In this document: positions 54,364-63,688 of the stretch, piece after piece
Numbering within the stretch: position 1 is the stretch's first letter
Layout: each line of letters starts with the position of its first letter
Assembly (NCBI GenBank): GCA_963707835.1
Contig: CAVPRI010000002.1
Coordinates: 806,001-870,000 of the forward strand
Direction: 5' to 3'
DNA: 64,000 bases
Origin: Bog-473 sp963707835
GTDB taxonomy: Bacteria > Actinomycetota > Acidimicrobiia > Acidimicrobiales > RAAP-2
Position numbers and translations under genes: made by a program
The notes under the pieces: model-generated
What the model saw: the letters and a program-made list of their open reading frames with translations, nothing else
Database searches by the model: none
What the model was told of the DNA's origin: nothing

Positions 54364-54754
54364 GTGGTGACACTGGAGGACGCGGCGCAGATGGCCTCGG
54401 TGTTGCCCGAGGTCACAGAAGGTGAGCGTCACGGGAACCGCACATGGTCCGTCGCCGGCAAGGCCTTTGCCTGGGAGCGGCCGTTCACCAAGGCCGATGT
54501 GCGGCGCTTCGGCACCGAGACGCCCCCGGCCGGCCCCATCCTCGCCCTGCGGACCGCCGACGTGGCCGACAAGGAAGCCCTGCTGGCCGGGGGGAGCAGG
54601 GGGTTCTTCACCATCCCCCACTTCGACGGGTTCGCCGCCGTTCTGGTCCAACTGAAGGTCGCGCTCACGACGACCGGTGCGCGTCGCCATCGAGGATGCG
54701 TGGCTGGCGTGCGCTCCCACTCCGGTGGCCGACGCCTACCTCACCCGGAAGTAG
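54364..54754 (+). CDS. MmcQ/YjbR-like (DUF1801-type fold) small protein, frame break
   Basis: The YjbR/MmcQ family has a double-wing DNA-binding-like fold and no firm function. From GTG 54364 the sequence (LPEVTEGERHGNRTWSVAGKAFAWERP, GPILALRTAD, FTIPHFDGFAAVLVQL) is typical. Near 54680 the frame shifts by one base. In the corrected frame it ends AWLACAPTPVADAYL-TRK at 54754, a normal C-terminus, giving about 130 residues. Without correction it runs to 54831 with low-complexity sequence. Confidence 0.72.
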
Positions 54755-54799
54755 CTCGCTCGTCGACGCCTGGTCCGTCGACGCCTGCAGGGCAGACCG

Positions 54800-55543
54800 T
54801 CAGACGAGCGGCACGCCGCAGGCATCGTTGAAGCGCAGCAGGATCCAGCGGTCCTCGCCGGGCACCCACTCCCACTCGGTCATGGACGCATGGACGATGC
54901 GGACCCACCCCCGGCGGTAGACGTCGGGGGGCACACCGAGGAAGGCGATCATCGTCGCCTCGATCACACCGGCATGGACCGCCGCCACCACCAGCTCGCC
55001 CTGATGGGCGCGGACCACGTCGCGGACGGCATCGGAGGCCCGGGCCACGAACGAGGACCAGCTCTCACCGCCGGGGGCGATGGGCACGCTCGGGTCCACG
55101 TCCCAGTCCGGCACGCCGAACTTCTCGAGCACCTCGTCCCAGACCATCCCGTCGCAGTCACCCGGGTGCAGCTCGCACAGGTCGCAGCGCTCCATGATCG
55201 GGCCGAGCGCGGCCGGGCCGGGTCCGACCACCGGGCGCAGGCGCTGCGCCGTTTCGACGGCCCGGGGCAGGACCGAGGAGTAGAGCGCCGTGGCCTGGCG
55301 CAGCTCACCGCTCTCGTAGAGTCGGTCGGCCAGCATCGAGACCTGGCGGCGCCCGAGGTCGGTCAGCCCGGTGCACCCCTTGCGCCCCCCGACGACCTTG
55401 TTGAGGTTGCACTCGGCCTGCCCGTGGCGGACCAGCACGATCCGCGACGCCCCCTCGGCCGGAGGGAAGATCCGCAGCACCCCCGCGTGGGAGCGCTCTG
55501 GGGACCCGTCGACCGGGGCGCCCACCGGGTCCCCATCGCTCAC
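54800..55543 (-). CDS. Histidine phosphatase (phosphoglycerate-mutase-like) superfamily protein
   Basis: The 247-residue protein has the phospho-accepting RHG motif (VLVRHGQAECN, about residue 39), a later Arg (SVLPRAVETA), a Glu region, and the second catalytic His (VAAVHAGVIEA). It may be a phosphatase of unknown substrate. GTG 55543 overlaps the VWA-gene stop (GTGA), so it is coupled to the MoxR-VWA pair. In-frame codons up to 55588 lie within that gene. The linkage with MoxR-VWA is the only hint of function. Confidence 0.8.
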   Translation of the reverse strand: MSDGDPVGAPVDGSPERSHAGVLRIFPPAEGASRIVLVRHGQAECNLNKVVGGRKGCTGLTDLGRRQVSMLADRLYESGELRQATALYSSVLPRAVETAQRLRPVVGPGPAALGPIMERCDLCELHPGDCDGMVWDEVLEKFGVPDWDVDPSVPIAPGGESWSSFVARASDAVRDVVRAHQGELVVAAVHAGVIEATMIAFLGVPPDVYRRGWVRIVHASMTEWEWVPGEDRWILLRFNDACGVPLV

Positions 55544-57018
55544 GCGAGGTTCCCCACGAACTGCTCGAGCTGGCGCAGGGTCCGGCACTCGACGACCCGG
55601 TCACAGTGGACGGCGTACTCACCGATGATCGAGTCGCCTGATCCCCAGTACTCGCGCGGCTCGGGGTTGAGCCAGAAGACGTGGCGCGCCCGTGCCTGGA
55701 GATCCTCGAGCACCCACGACTGCGAGGCGTGGTAGTTGTTTCGCGCGTCGCCCAGCACCATGACACTCGAACGGGACGTGACCTCGTCGCCCCAGCGTCG
55801 GTGGAACTCGCTCAGCGCGTGCCCGTAGTCGGAGTGGCCGTCCACCCAGATCACGTCAGCCTCGGTGTTGATGCGCACGACCGCCTCGGCCGGATCGACC
55901 ACACCCTCGAAGAACCGCGTCACCTCGTCGATGCCGTCGACGAAGACGAAGCTGCGAACCTTGGAGAACTGCGACGAGATGGCATAGACCAGGTGCAGGG
56001 TGAATCGGGCGAAGCTGGCCACCGATCCCGAGATGTCCGCGATCACGAAGATCTCGGGCTTGGACGGGCGTGGGTGGCGGTAGCGCGGATCGACCGGGAC
56101 CCCGCCGGTCGAGAGCGACCGGCGCATGGTGGCCCGGAAGTCGAGCGGGCCCCGACGGCCGTGACGGCGCTTGCGGGCCAGCCGCACGGCCAGCTTGCGC
56201 GAGAGCGGGTGGAGGATCAGGCGCAACATGGCCAACTCCTGGCGGCTGGCGTGCATGACGTCGATGTCCTCGGGCAGCGGCTTGCGCACCGAACGCGCCA
56301 GGGCCTCGGCCCCGCGGTCCTCGACCAGGCGCTGGCGGATCTCGGTCTCGACGGCCTTTCGGAACTTCTCGATCCGGGTCCGGTACTCGTCGGCCGCCAG
56401 CCGCTCCTCGAGGTCGGTGAGCGCCCCGCCGCTGGCTCCCGCCTGGGCCTGGGCCATGAGCCGCTCGAGGATGCCGTCGAGGTCGAGGTTCCGCAGGGTC
56501 CGGTGGAGGTAGTAGGTGCCGCCGACGGGTCGCCCCGGTTCCATGCCGGCGAACCGGTCCACGGCGCCGCGGGCCACGGCGTTCATGAGCGCGGTGTCCG
56601 CCGAGAGGAGCGACCGGAAGAGCAGCTCGGCCAGCTCCTCGGGCGTCATCGACTCCCCGCCACCGCCCCCCTGCTGCGAGCGGCCGAGGCCTTGGACGCC
56701 CTCGGGGCCCGCTTCGCCGCGTGCACTCTCGGAACGCTCCCCCTGCTCCTCGTCCGCCCCACCGTCTCGGCGCGAGCCGATCCCGCTCGGGCCGGTGCCG
56801 GCCGGTCGGACGGCGAAGTAGATCTCGAACGCGGTCTCGAAGGCCGTCCAATGGGCCGAGGACTTGACCAGGGTGGCGGCCAGGGCGTACTTGAGCGCCT
56901 CACGATCCTCGAGCGGGATGTGCTGGACCGCCTCCGCCGCGTCGAGGTGCTCGGTCAGCGAGACGGGGAGCCCGGCGCGGCGGAGCTCGCCGACGAAGCC
57001 GGACAGGAGGTCGAGCAC
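55540..57018 (-). CDS. VWA-domain protein, CoxE-like, partner of MoxR ATPase
   Basis: The 492-residue protein has an N-terminal helical domain, a charged Gly/Glu/Ser-rich linker (about residues 100-150), a helical middle region, and a C-terminal von Willebrand A domain. Its MIDAS motif is IADISGSVASF (DxSxS). Proteins of this sort act with MoxR AAA+ ATPases to mature or insert metal centres in target enzymes (CoxD/CoxE in CO dehydrogenase, for instance). No target enzyme is encoded nearby. I chose GTG 57018, 8 bases after the MoxR stop, over in-frame starts further up that overlap moxR. Confidence 0.85.
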   Translation of the reverse strand: MLDLLSGFVGELRRAGLPVSLTEHLDAAEAVQHIPLEDREALKYALAATLVKSSAHWTAFETAFEIYFAVRPAGTGPSGIGSRRDGGADEEQGERSESARGEAGPEGVQGLGRSQQGGGGGESMTPEELAELLFRSLLSADTALMNAVARGAVDRFAGMEPGRPVGGTYYLHRTLRNLDLDGILERLMAQAQAGASGGALTDLEERLAADEYRTRIEKFRKAVETEIRQRLVEDRGAEALARSVRKPLPEDIDVMHASRQELAMLRLILHPLSRKLAVRLARKRRHGRRGPLDFRATMRRSLSTGGVPVDPRYRHPRPSKPEIFVIADISGSVASFARFTLHLVYAISSQFSKVRSFVFVDGIDEVTRFFEGVVDPAEAVVRINTEADVIWVDGHSDYGHALSEFHRRWGDEVTSRSSVMVLGDARNNYHASQSWVLEDLQARARHVFWLNPEPREYWGSGDSIIGEYAVHCDRVVECRTLRQLEQFVGNLA

Positions 57019-57025
57019 GCTGCGC

Positions 57026-57985
57026 TCAGTCTGGGGTCGACGAAGCCGAGAGCAGCTCCTTGGTGGCCCGCTCGATGTCAGTCTGGTACTTGAGCAGGAC
57101 GTGGAGCGTCTCGGCCGCCCCGGCGGCATCGATCGTCTCCACGCCGAGCAGGACCAGCGTGCGCGCCCAGTCCAGGGTCTCGGAGACCGACGGGGCCTTG
57201 CGCAGCTCGAGCGTGCGCAGTGAGCGCACGATACGGGCCACCTGGTCGGCCAGCTCCTCGGTGATGCCGGGCACCTTGGCCCGGACGATCTCGCGCTCGC
57301 GGTCGAGCTCGGGGTAGTTCACGTGCAGGTAGAGACACCGGCGCTTGAGGGCCTCGGAGAGCTCCCGGGTGTTGTTGGAGGTGAGGAAGACCATGGGCAG
57401 CTGCGTGGCGCGCACCGTGCCGAGCTCGGGGATGGAGACCTGGTACTCCGAGAGGATCTCGAGCAGCAGGGCTTCGGTCTCGAGCTCCACCCGGTCCACC
57501 TCGTCGACCAGGAGCACCACCGGATCGGTAGCGCGGATGGCCTCGAGCAGCGGGCGGGTCAGGAGGAACTCCTCCGAGAAGATGTCCTCCTCGAGCTCCT
57601 GCCACGACGGTCCCTCGGTCTCACCCTTGCCGTGCTCGCCGGCCTGGATGCGCAGGAGCTGTTTGCGATAGTTCCACTCGTACAGGGCCTTGGACTCGTC
57701 GAGTCCCTCGTAGCACTGCAGCCGGATCAGGCGGGCCCCGGTGAGCTCGGCCACCGACTTGGCCAACTGCGTCTTGCCCGTGCCGGCCGGGCCCTCGACC
57801 AGCACCGGCTTGGCCAGCCGATCGGCCAGGTACACCACGCCGCTGATGGACTCGTCGGCCAGGTACCCCACGTCGGCCAGCCCGCTGCGCACGGCGTCGA
57901 GCGAGGCGAACCGCGGCGGGCCGGCCTCGGGCAGCCCGAGCGCGCCGCCACCGTGGAGGGCGCCGGTACCATCCGTCGCGCTCAC
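57026..57985 (-). CDS. MoxR-family AAA+ ATPase
   Basis: The 319-residue ATPase has Walker A GPAGTGKTQLA, Walker B VVLLVDEVDRV, sensor TSNNTRELSEALKRRC, and the MoxR-type C-terminal lid. MoxR proteins are chaperone-like ATPases working with VWA proteins, and the VWA gene is 8 bases downstream. GTG 57985 overlaps the proA stop (GTGA), so the pair is appended to the proline/obg operon. The N-terminal 20 residues are Gly-rich. Confidence 0.9.
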   Translation of the reverse strand: MSATDGTGALHGGGALGLPEAGPPRFASLDAVRSGLADVGYLADESISGVVYLADRLAKPVLVEGPAGTGKTQLAKSVAELTGARLIRLQCYEGLDESKALYEWNYRKQLLRIQAGEHGKGETEGPSWQELEEDIFSEEFLLTRPLLEAIRATDPVVLLVDEVDRVELETEALLLEILSEYQVSIPELGTVRATQLPMVFLTSNNTRELSEALKRRCLYLHVNYPELDREREIVRAKVPGITEELADQVARIVRSLRTLELRKAPSVSETLDWARTLVLLGVETIDAAGAAETLHVLLKYQTDIERATKELLSASSTPD

Positions 57986-59235
57986 CGTCGCACCTGCCCG
58001 TCGCCGCGCACCACCCACTTGAGCGAAGTCAGCTCCTTCACCCCCATGGGGCCCCGGGCGTGGAGCTTCTGGGTCGAGATGCCCACCTCGGCACCCAGCC
58101 CGAGCTCCTGGCCGTCGACGAACCTGGTCGAGGCGTTGACCAGGACGGCGGCCCCGTCGACCTCGGCCACGAACCGGTCCGCCGTGGCCACGTCGGAGGT
58201 GACGATGGCCTCGGAGTGGCCCGAGCTGTAGCGGGCGATGTGCGCCATGGCGTCGTCGAGGTCGTCGACCGTCCCGATCGCCACCACCGGAGCCAGGAAC
58301 TCGGTGGCGAAGTCCTCCTCGAGCGCCGGCACGGCGCCGGGCAGGTGGGGCAGCGCCCGCTCGTCGGCCCGTATCTCCACGCCGGCCTCGGCCAGCGAGG
58401 TGCCCAGGCCGGGCAGGAACTCGGCCGCCACCGCCTGGTGCACCAGGATGGTCTCCACGGCGTTGCACACGCCGAAGCGATGGGTCTTGGCGTTCACCGC
58501 CAAGTCGTGGGCCATCGAGAGATCGGCCTCGCCGTCGACGTAGATGTGGCAGTTGCCGTCGCCATCGAGCACGTAGGGCACGGTGGCGTGCTCGACCAGC
58601 GAGGCGATCAGCGACGGCCCGCCGCGCGGGATCAGGCAGTCGAGCTGGCCGCGTAGCTGCATGAAGGCGACTGCGGTCTCGTGCGAGGTGTCCTCCACCA
58701 GGGCCACGGCGTCCTCGGGGAGCCCGGCCTTGTCCACGGCGCGTCGAAACAGGCTCACGATGGCCCGGTTGGACTCGATCGCCGAGGACGACCCCCGCAG
58801 GAACGCCGCGTTCCCGGCCTTGAGGCACAGACCCGCGGCATCGACCGTCACGTTGGGGCGGTTCTCGTAGATCACCCCCACCACGCCCAGGGGCACCCGC
58901 ACCCGGGTCACCCGCAGGCCGTTCGGCCGGACCCAGCCCTCGACCACCTCACCGACCGGATCGGGCAGCGCGGCCACGGTGCGGAGCCCGTTCGCCATCG
59001 ACTCGACCCGCTCGGGCGTGAGGCGCAGCCGGTCCTGGGCGGCCTCGGTCATGCCGGCCGCTCCTGCCCGGTCGAGGTCGGTGGCATTGGCCTCCACCAG
59101 GCCCCGCCACTCCTCCTCGAGCAGCTCGGCCGCGAGGTGCAGCGCGTGGTCGCGCACCGAGCCCGACGCGGCGGCCACCGAGCGGGCGGCCGTGCGGACG
59201 CGGGCCGCAAGCTGCTCCAATGCCGGCGAAGTCAC
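57982..59235 (-). CDS. proA: Glutamate-5-semialdehyde dehydrogenase (ProA)
   Basis: ProA reduces gamma-glutamyl phosphate for proline synthesis. The 417-residue protein has NRPNVTVDAAGLCLKAGNA, FLRGSSSA, DCLIPRGGPSLI and the catalytic Cys in GVCNAVETILV. I chose GTG 59235 (VTSPALEQLAARV) because TACGCT lies exactly six bases upstream. In-frame codons to 59250 would remove that promoter. ProA follows proB directly and is intact. Confidence 0.94.
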   Translation of the reverse strand: MTSPALEQLAARVRTAARSVAAASGSVRDHALHLAAELLEEEWRGLVEANATDLDRAGAAGMTEAAQDRLRLTPERVESMANGLRTVAALPDPVGEVVEGWVRPNGLRVTRVRVPLGVVGVIYENRPNVTVDAAGLCLKAGNAAFLRGSSSAIESNRAIVSLFRRAVDKAGLPEDAVALVEDTSHETAVAFMQLRGQLDCLIPRGGPSLIASLVEHATVPYVLDGDGNCHIYVDGEADLSMAHDLAVNAKTHRFGVCNAVETILVHQAVAAEFLPGLGTSLAEAGVEIRADERALPHLPGAVPALEEDFATEFLAPVVAIGTVDDLDDAMAHIARYSSGHSEAIVTSDVATADRFVAEVDGAAVLVNASTRFVDGQELGLGAEVGISTQKLHARGPMGVKELTSLKWVVRGDGQVRR

Positions 59236-59239
59236 CGGG

Positions 59240-60287
59240 TCAGCGTACAAGGACCAGGTCGTCGCGGTGCACGACGACCTGGCGCCGGCTCCCCATCCAC
59301 GCCGGCGCTCCGTCGGCGGACACCCGCACGAGCCCCTTGGCGAAGACCGTCCCGTCGGGGCCGGCGATCTCGACGGCGTCCTCGGGGCCGAACGTGCCCG
59401 CCGTCGCCGTGACCCCGGCAGCCAGTAACGACCGCCCCCGCTCGACCAGTGCTGCCTGGGCGCCGGCGTCCACGCTCAGGCGGCCCGACGAACCGAGGGC
59501 GAAGGCGATCCAGAGCTTGCGCGCCGCCAGCCGCACGGGCCGGGCCCGGAACACCGTGCCCACCCCCGGCTCGCCAGCGAGGGCGGCCGCCAGCACGCCC
59601 GGGCGGGCGGCATCCGCGATGACGGTTTGGGTGCCCGACCAGGTGGCGATCTTGGCGGCAGCCAGCTTCGAGGCCATCCCCCCGCTGCCCACCTCGCTCC
59701 CCGGACCGCCGGCCAGGCGCTCGAGCTCGTGATCGATCTCGACCACCTCCTCGATCAACGACGCCTCGGTGTCGCGGCGCGGGTCTGCGGTCAGCAAACC
59801 AGGGGTGTCGGTCAGCAGCACCAGGAGCTGCGCGCCGACCAGATGGGCCACCAGCGCGGCCAGGCGGTCGTTGTCGCCGAAGCGGATCTCCTCGTCGGCC
59901 ACGGCGTCGTTCTCGTTGACCACCGGCACCACACCGAGGTCGATCAGATGCCCCAGGGTGCCCCGGGCGTGGAGGTACTGGGTGCGGTGCACGAAGTCGA
60001 GCGGGGCCAGCAGTACCTGCCCGGCCAGCAGGCCGTGAGGGTCGAGCGCCGTCCTGCCACAGGCGCATCAGGCGGTGCTGGCCCACGGCGGAGACGGCCT
60101 GGAGCACCGCGGGGTCTCCCGGGCGCTGCTCGCCGCGGTCGAGAGCCGTCCAGCCCGCGGCGATGGCCCCGGAGGTGACGACGACCACGGTGTGCCCCGC
60201 CCGGCGCGCCGCCGCCAGCTCGCCCCCGAGCCGGGCCACGGTGGACTCGGTCACCGAAGACGACCCCACCTTGACCACGACGATCAC
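59240..60287 (-). CDS. proB: Glutamate 5-kinase (ProB), one frame break
   Basis: ProB phosphorylates glutamate in the first step of proline synthesis. From GTG 60287 the kinase domain has VVKVGSSSVTE, VVVTSGAIAAG and QAVSAVGQHRLMRLW. A one-base slip near 60048 moves the frame. The rest continues as HRTQYLHARGTL, VPVVNENDAVA, LLTDTPGLLTADPR and GSGGMASKLAAAKIA. A C-terminal PUA domain (LLAAGVTATAGTFGPEDAVEI) ends at 59240. Restored length is about 349 residues. It overlaps obgE by four bases (GTGA). Confidence 0.92.
59242..59247 (-). promoter_or_regulatory. Predicted -10 of proA (leaderless)
   Basis: TACGCT on the minus strand lies inside the last codons of proB, six bases before the proA GTG. 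ProA can therefore be transcribed separately from obgE-proB. Confidence 0.6.
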
Positions 60288-61546
60288 GCGTCATCCCCCC
60301 AGGTGAACGTCATGGACCCCACGGTCACCTCGTCGCCGTCACGCACGCCGGCGCGCGAGAGGGCCCGGTCGACCCCGAGACGGCGCAGGCGCCGCACCAC
60401 CTCGGCCTGGGCCCCGGCGTCGGTCAAGTCCGACAGTGCCACGGCGCGCGCCGCGGCCCGGCCGACCACGGTCCAGGCCCCCGGCCCGTTCCGCTGCACC
60501 TCGACGCCCTCGGGCACGGGGCGGTGCACCACCACCTCGAGCGAGACACTCTGTGCCGCCTCCTCGCGGGCCTGCTGGACCAGAGCGGCCAGGCGCGCCA
60601 CCACCTCGGCCACGCCGGACCCGGTCACGGCCGAGAGCACCATGTCGCAGGCGCCCTCGTCGTCGGCGCCCACGTCGGCCTTGCTCCCCACGATCAGGCG
60701 GGGCCGCTCGAGCAGCTCGGGTCGGTACGAGTCGAGCTCGGAGAGGAGGATGCGCCGCTGATCGGTCGCCGACTCGCCACCGAGCGCCGTCGCCCCGAGG
60801 TCGACCAGCACGACCAGCACCCGGGCCCGCTCGATGTGACGGAGGAACTGGTGACCCAGGCCCTTACCGCCCGCCGCGCCCTCGACCATGCCCGGGATGT
60901 CGGCCATCACGAACTCGGTGCCGTCGCGCGCCCCGCCCACGCGCACCACGCCCAGGTGTGGCTCGAGCGTGGTGAAGGGATAGTCGGCGATCTTGGGCTT
61001 GGCTGCCGAGACCGTCGAGATCAGCGTGGACTTCCCGGCGTTGGGGAACCCGACCAGGGCCACGTCCGCCATCAGTTTGAGCTCCATCTCGAGCCACCGC
61101 TCCTGGCCGCGCTCGCCCTGCTCGGCGAAGGCCGGCGCCCGCCGGCGGTTCGACAGGAAGCGTGCGTTACCCCGTCCTCCCTGGCCGCCCTCGGCCACCA
61201 TGGAGCGGGACCCCGCCTGGTCGAGGTCGCAGACCACGGCACCGTCCCTGTCGCGCACCACGGTGCCGACTGGGACGGGCACCACGATGTCCTTGCCGCG
61301 CGCGCCGTGACGCCGCGACCCCCCGCCGTGCACACCGTCGGTGGCCCGGCGGAACGGGTGGTCCCGGAAGCCCAGGAGCGACGACTCGTTGTCCGAGGCC
61401 ACCAGCCACACGTCGCCACCGTGACCCCCGTCGCCGCCGTCGGGACCGCCGCGCTCGACGTGGGCCTCCCGTCGCCACGACACCGCGCCCGCCCCACCGT
61501 CGCCCGCGCGCGCGTGCAGCTGGGCCTGGTCGACGAAGCCGGGCAT
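60284..61546 (-). CDS. obgE: Obg-family GTPase (ObgE/CgtA)
   Basis: Obg is a 50S-assembly GTPase linked to the stringent response. The 420-residue protein has the glycine-rich Obg fold (HARAGDGGAGAVSWRREA, GGDGGHGGDVWL), then the G domain (GFPNAGKST, DIPGMVEGA, GSKAD in the NKxD position) and a C-terminal OCT domain ending TFTWGDDA. I chose ATG 61546 as the conserved MPGFVDQAQLHA start. TAGGCT lies eight bases upstream. The usual rplU-rpmA genes are not upstream, where an amidohydrolase gene lies instead. Confidence 0.94.
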   Translation of the reverse strand: MPGFVDQAQLHARAGDGGAGAVSWRREAHVERGGPDGGDGGHGGDVWLVASDNESSLLGFRDHPFRRATDGVHGGGSRRHGARGKDIVVPVPVGTVVRDRDGAVVCDLDQAGSRSMVAEGGQGGRGNARFLSNRRRAPAFAEQGERGQERWLEMELKLMADVALVGFPNAGKSTLISTVSAAKPKIADYPFTTLEPHLGVVRVGGARDGTEFVMADIPGMVEGAAGGKGLGHQFLRHIERARVLVVLVDLGATALGGESATDQRRILLSELDSYRPELLERPRLIVGSKADVGADDEGACDMVLSAVTGSGVAEVVARLAALVQQAREEAAQSVSLEVVVHRPVPEGVEVQRNGPGAWTVVGRAAARAVALSDLTDAGAQAEVVRRLRRLGVDRALSRAGVRDGDEVTVGSMTFTWGDDA

Positions 61547-61554
61547 GAAGGAGC

Positions 61555-61560
61555 AGCCTA
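61555..61560 (-). promoter_or_regulatory. Predicted -10 of obgE
   Basis: TAGGCT on the minus strand, eight bases before the obgE ATG and overlapping the amidohydrolase stop codon. Confidence 0.45.
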
Positions 61561-62867
61561 CGAGCCGGCCAGGCGCCTGGCGCGACGGCCCACCTCGAGC
61601 CGCGCCCGCTCCTCGTCGAGCCGTGCACACCGGCCGTCGGCCACGGCCTGGACGCCGCCCACCCACACGTCGGTCACCAAGAAGCCGGCTCCGGCCCAGA
61701 CCAGGTGGCCCAGCAGCTCGGCCGGGGTGACCGAAGGGGTGAAGCGCGCGTCGTCGGTGCGCACCCGGACCAGGTCGGCCGGACGGCCCGGCTCGAGCGC
61801 CCCGGTGCGCAGGCCGAGTGCCTCCGCACCTCCGCGGGTGGCCAGGCGCAGCGCCGCGGCCGAGCTCAGCGCCTCGGGGTCTCGGGCCCCGGCCCTGGCA
61901 AAGAGCGCGGCCAGGCGCATCTCGTCCCAGAGATCGAGGTCGTCGTTGGACGCCGGCCCGTCGGTGCCCAGCCCCACCCGCACACCGCGGTCGAGCAGCG
62001 CGCGCAGCGGCGCCACACCCGCGCCCAGCTTGCCGTTGGACCCCGGGCAGTGGGCCACGGCCACGTCGTGGGCGGCCAACAGCTCGAGGTCGGCCTCGTC
62101 GAGCCACACGGCGTGCGCGGCCAGGACCCTCCCGTCGAGCGCGCCGACCGAGGCCAGGAGGGCCGGGGCGCTCATGCCGTGGCGGCCGCGGACCACCTCG
62201 CACTCGGCCTCGGTCTCGGCCAGGTGGATCTGGTAGCAGCGCGCCGCGGCGCTGGGCCTCGGCGGCGATGGCGCCGAGGCCCTCGGGCGGGACGGTGTAG
62301 GCCGCGTGCGGGCCGAATCCCACCTCCACCCGGGAGCCGGCGCGGGCGCGGCGTCGAACAGCGCGCACGTCTCGGCCAGCAGGTGCTCCCAGCTCTTGCC
62401 CGGCCCCGAACCGGGGACCTCGAAGATCCCGGGCGTGTACACCGCCCGGATCCCCGCTTCCTCGAGCGCCTGGAGGACCGGCGCCGGGTGCCGGTACTGC
62501 TCGCAGGTGGTGGTGACGCCGTTGCCCAACAGCTCGGCCGCACCGAGCACCATGCCCCAGTAGACGTCCTCGTCGGTGAGTCGCGCCTCGCGGGCCACAC
62601 CGACTCGTTCAACCAGCGGTCGAGCGGAAGCCCGTCGCCGGCGCTGCGGACCAGCGTCATGGGCGAATGGGCATGGCAGTTGACCAGGCCGGGCATCACG
62701 ACCCCGCCCACGTGTCGGACCTCGGTGCCGGGCGCCGCGCCGAGCTCCTCGGGATCGCCCACCCAGGCCACCGCGCCGTCGTCACCGATCTCGACCGCGC
62801 CCGGCACGAGCACGGTGTCGGCCGCGTCGACGGTGAACACGGCGTCGGCCACCAGCCGAAGGGTCAC
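61558..62867 (-). CDS. Amidohydrolase, MtaD/SAH-deaminase-like, three frame breaks
   Basis: The amidohydrolase-superfamily order is clear. An N-terminal beta-sandwich (LVADAVFTVDAADTVL) leads to the metal motif MPGLVNCHAHSPM. Then come YWGMVLGAAELLGNGVTTTCEQY, HLAETEAECEVVRGRHG, AAHAVWLDEADL, HCPGSNGKLG and GTDGPASNDDLDLWDEMR. This pattern matches 5-methylthioadenosine/S-adenosylhomocysteine deaminases and related 8-oxoguanine or cytosine deaminases, and the substrate cannot be settled. Frame slips occur near 62603, 62345 and 62253. Restored length is about 437 residues from GTG 62867. It lies between dtxR and obgE. Confidence 0.82.
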
Positions 62868-62897
62868 GGTCGTCGCGTGAAGCGGGTCACCCGTTGC

Positions 62898-63617
62898 TCA
62901 CCGGGGGTTCACGGGGCCGACGAACAGCCGGCCGCACAGGTCGCTCGGCACCCGGACCGCGCCCGAGCCGTCCTCGACCGTCACCTCGACGTTGCCCTGC
63001 GCATCGCGACGACTGACCCGGCCCACCGCACCGGGGATGAAGCCGCTCTCGTCGAGCATGGCCAACGAGTTGAGATGCATCTCGACCTCCTCGCTGACGC
63101 GGACCAAGCGCACCCGCTCGCCCTCGGGGACCTCGGCCAGCGGCCGGCTCACCACGACCGGCGGCCGCGTGTGCGAGCCCGGGATGGGGTTGCCATGGGG
63201 GCAGGTGGCCGGGTCGCCCAGCAGCTCGACCAGGCGCGCCTCGACGTCGTCGGAGATCACGTGCTCCCAGCGCCCCGCCTCGCGGTGCACCTTGTGCCAC
63301 TCAAGACCGATCACGTCGACCAGGAGCCGCTCGGCCAGCCGGTGCTTGCGCACCACCCGCTCGGCCAGGGCCCGCCCGCTGTCGGTCAGGGTGAGCCGGC
63401 GTCCCGTGCGGGTGACGTAGCCCTCCTCCACCAGACGCTCGAGCATCTCGGAGACCGAGGGGGCGGAGCGTCCCAGCCGCTCGGCGATGCGGGCCTGGAT
63501 CACCGCCACCCCCTCCTCGTCGAGGGCGAGGATGGTCTCGAGGTACTCCTCGACCGGCGGGTGGTACTCCTGGGGTTGCCGGCCGCCGCGCTCAGGCATG
63601 CCGGGAACGCTCGTCAT
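62898..63617 (-). CDS. DtxR/IdeR-family metal-dependent transcriptional regulator
   Basis: The 239-residue regulator has the N-terminal winged helix (YHPPVEEYLETILALDEEG, SAPSVSEMLERLVEEGYV) and the dimerisation/metal domain. The metal domain has a His/Glu cluster (HRLAERLLVDV, WEHVISDDVEARL) and the Cys-containing CPHGNPIP motif typical of DtxR/IdeR. A C-terminal SH3-like domain (GRVSRRDAQGNVEVTV) follows. It likely senses Fe(II) or Mn(II), and IdeR-like iron control is the more likely given CPHGNPIP. I chose ATG 63617, since earlier in-frame codons run into the divergent gene. A short ORF overlaps its start. Confidence 0.9.
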   Translation of the reverse strand: MTSVPGMPERGGRQPQEYHPPVEEYLETILALDEEGVAVIQARIAERLGRSAPSVSEMLERLVEEGYVTRTGRRLTLTDSGRALAERVVRKHRLAERLLVDVIGLEWHKVHREAGRWEHVISDDVEARLVELLGDPATCPHGNPIPGSHTRPPVVVSRPLAEVPEGERVRLVRVSEEVEMHLNSLAMLDESGFIPGAVGRVSRRDAQGNVEVTVEDGSGAVRVPSDLCGRLFVGPVNPR

Positions 63618-63636
63618 GGGTCGGCGCCAGTGGCAT
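63592..63636 (-). CDS. Possible 14-aa leaderless upstream ORF overlapping the dtxR start
   Basis: ATG 63636 reads MPLAPTHDERSRHA and stops at 63592, inside dtxR in another frame. TACCAT lies seven bases upstream. If used, translation of this ORF would run across the dtxR start and could repress or couple it. Unproven. Confidence 0.3.
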   Translation of the reverse strand: MPLAPTHDERSRHA

Positions 63637-63643
63637 CGGGGCA

Positions 63644-63649
63644 ATGGTA
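63644..63649 (-). promoter_or_regulatory. Predicted -10 upstream of dtxR
   Basis: TACCAT on the minus strand, 7 nt before the small ORF and 26 nt before the dtxR ATG. Confidence 0.4.
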
Positions 63650-63674
63650 GGCGCCGCACCGCCGGTGGCCGCCC

Positions 63675-63680
63675 TACGCT
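63675..63680 (+). promoter_or_regulatory. Predicted -10 of the purine nucleoside phosphorylase gene
   Basis: TACGCT, eight bases before the ATG at 63689. Confidence 0.4.
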
Positions 63681-63688
63681 CGAGCGCC

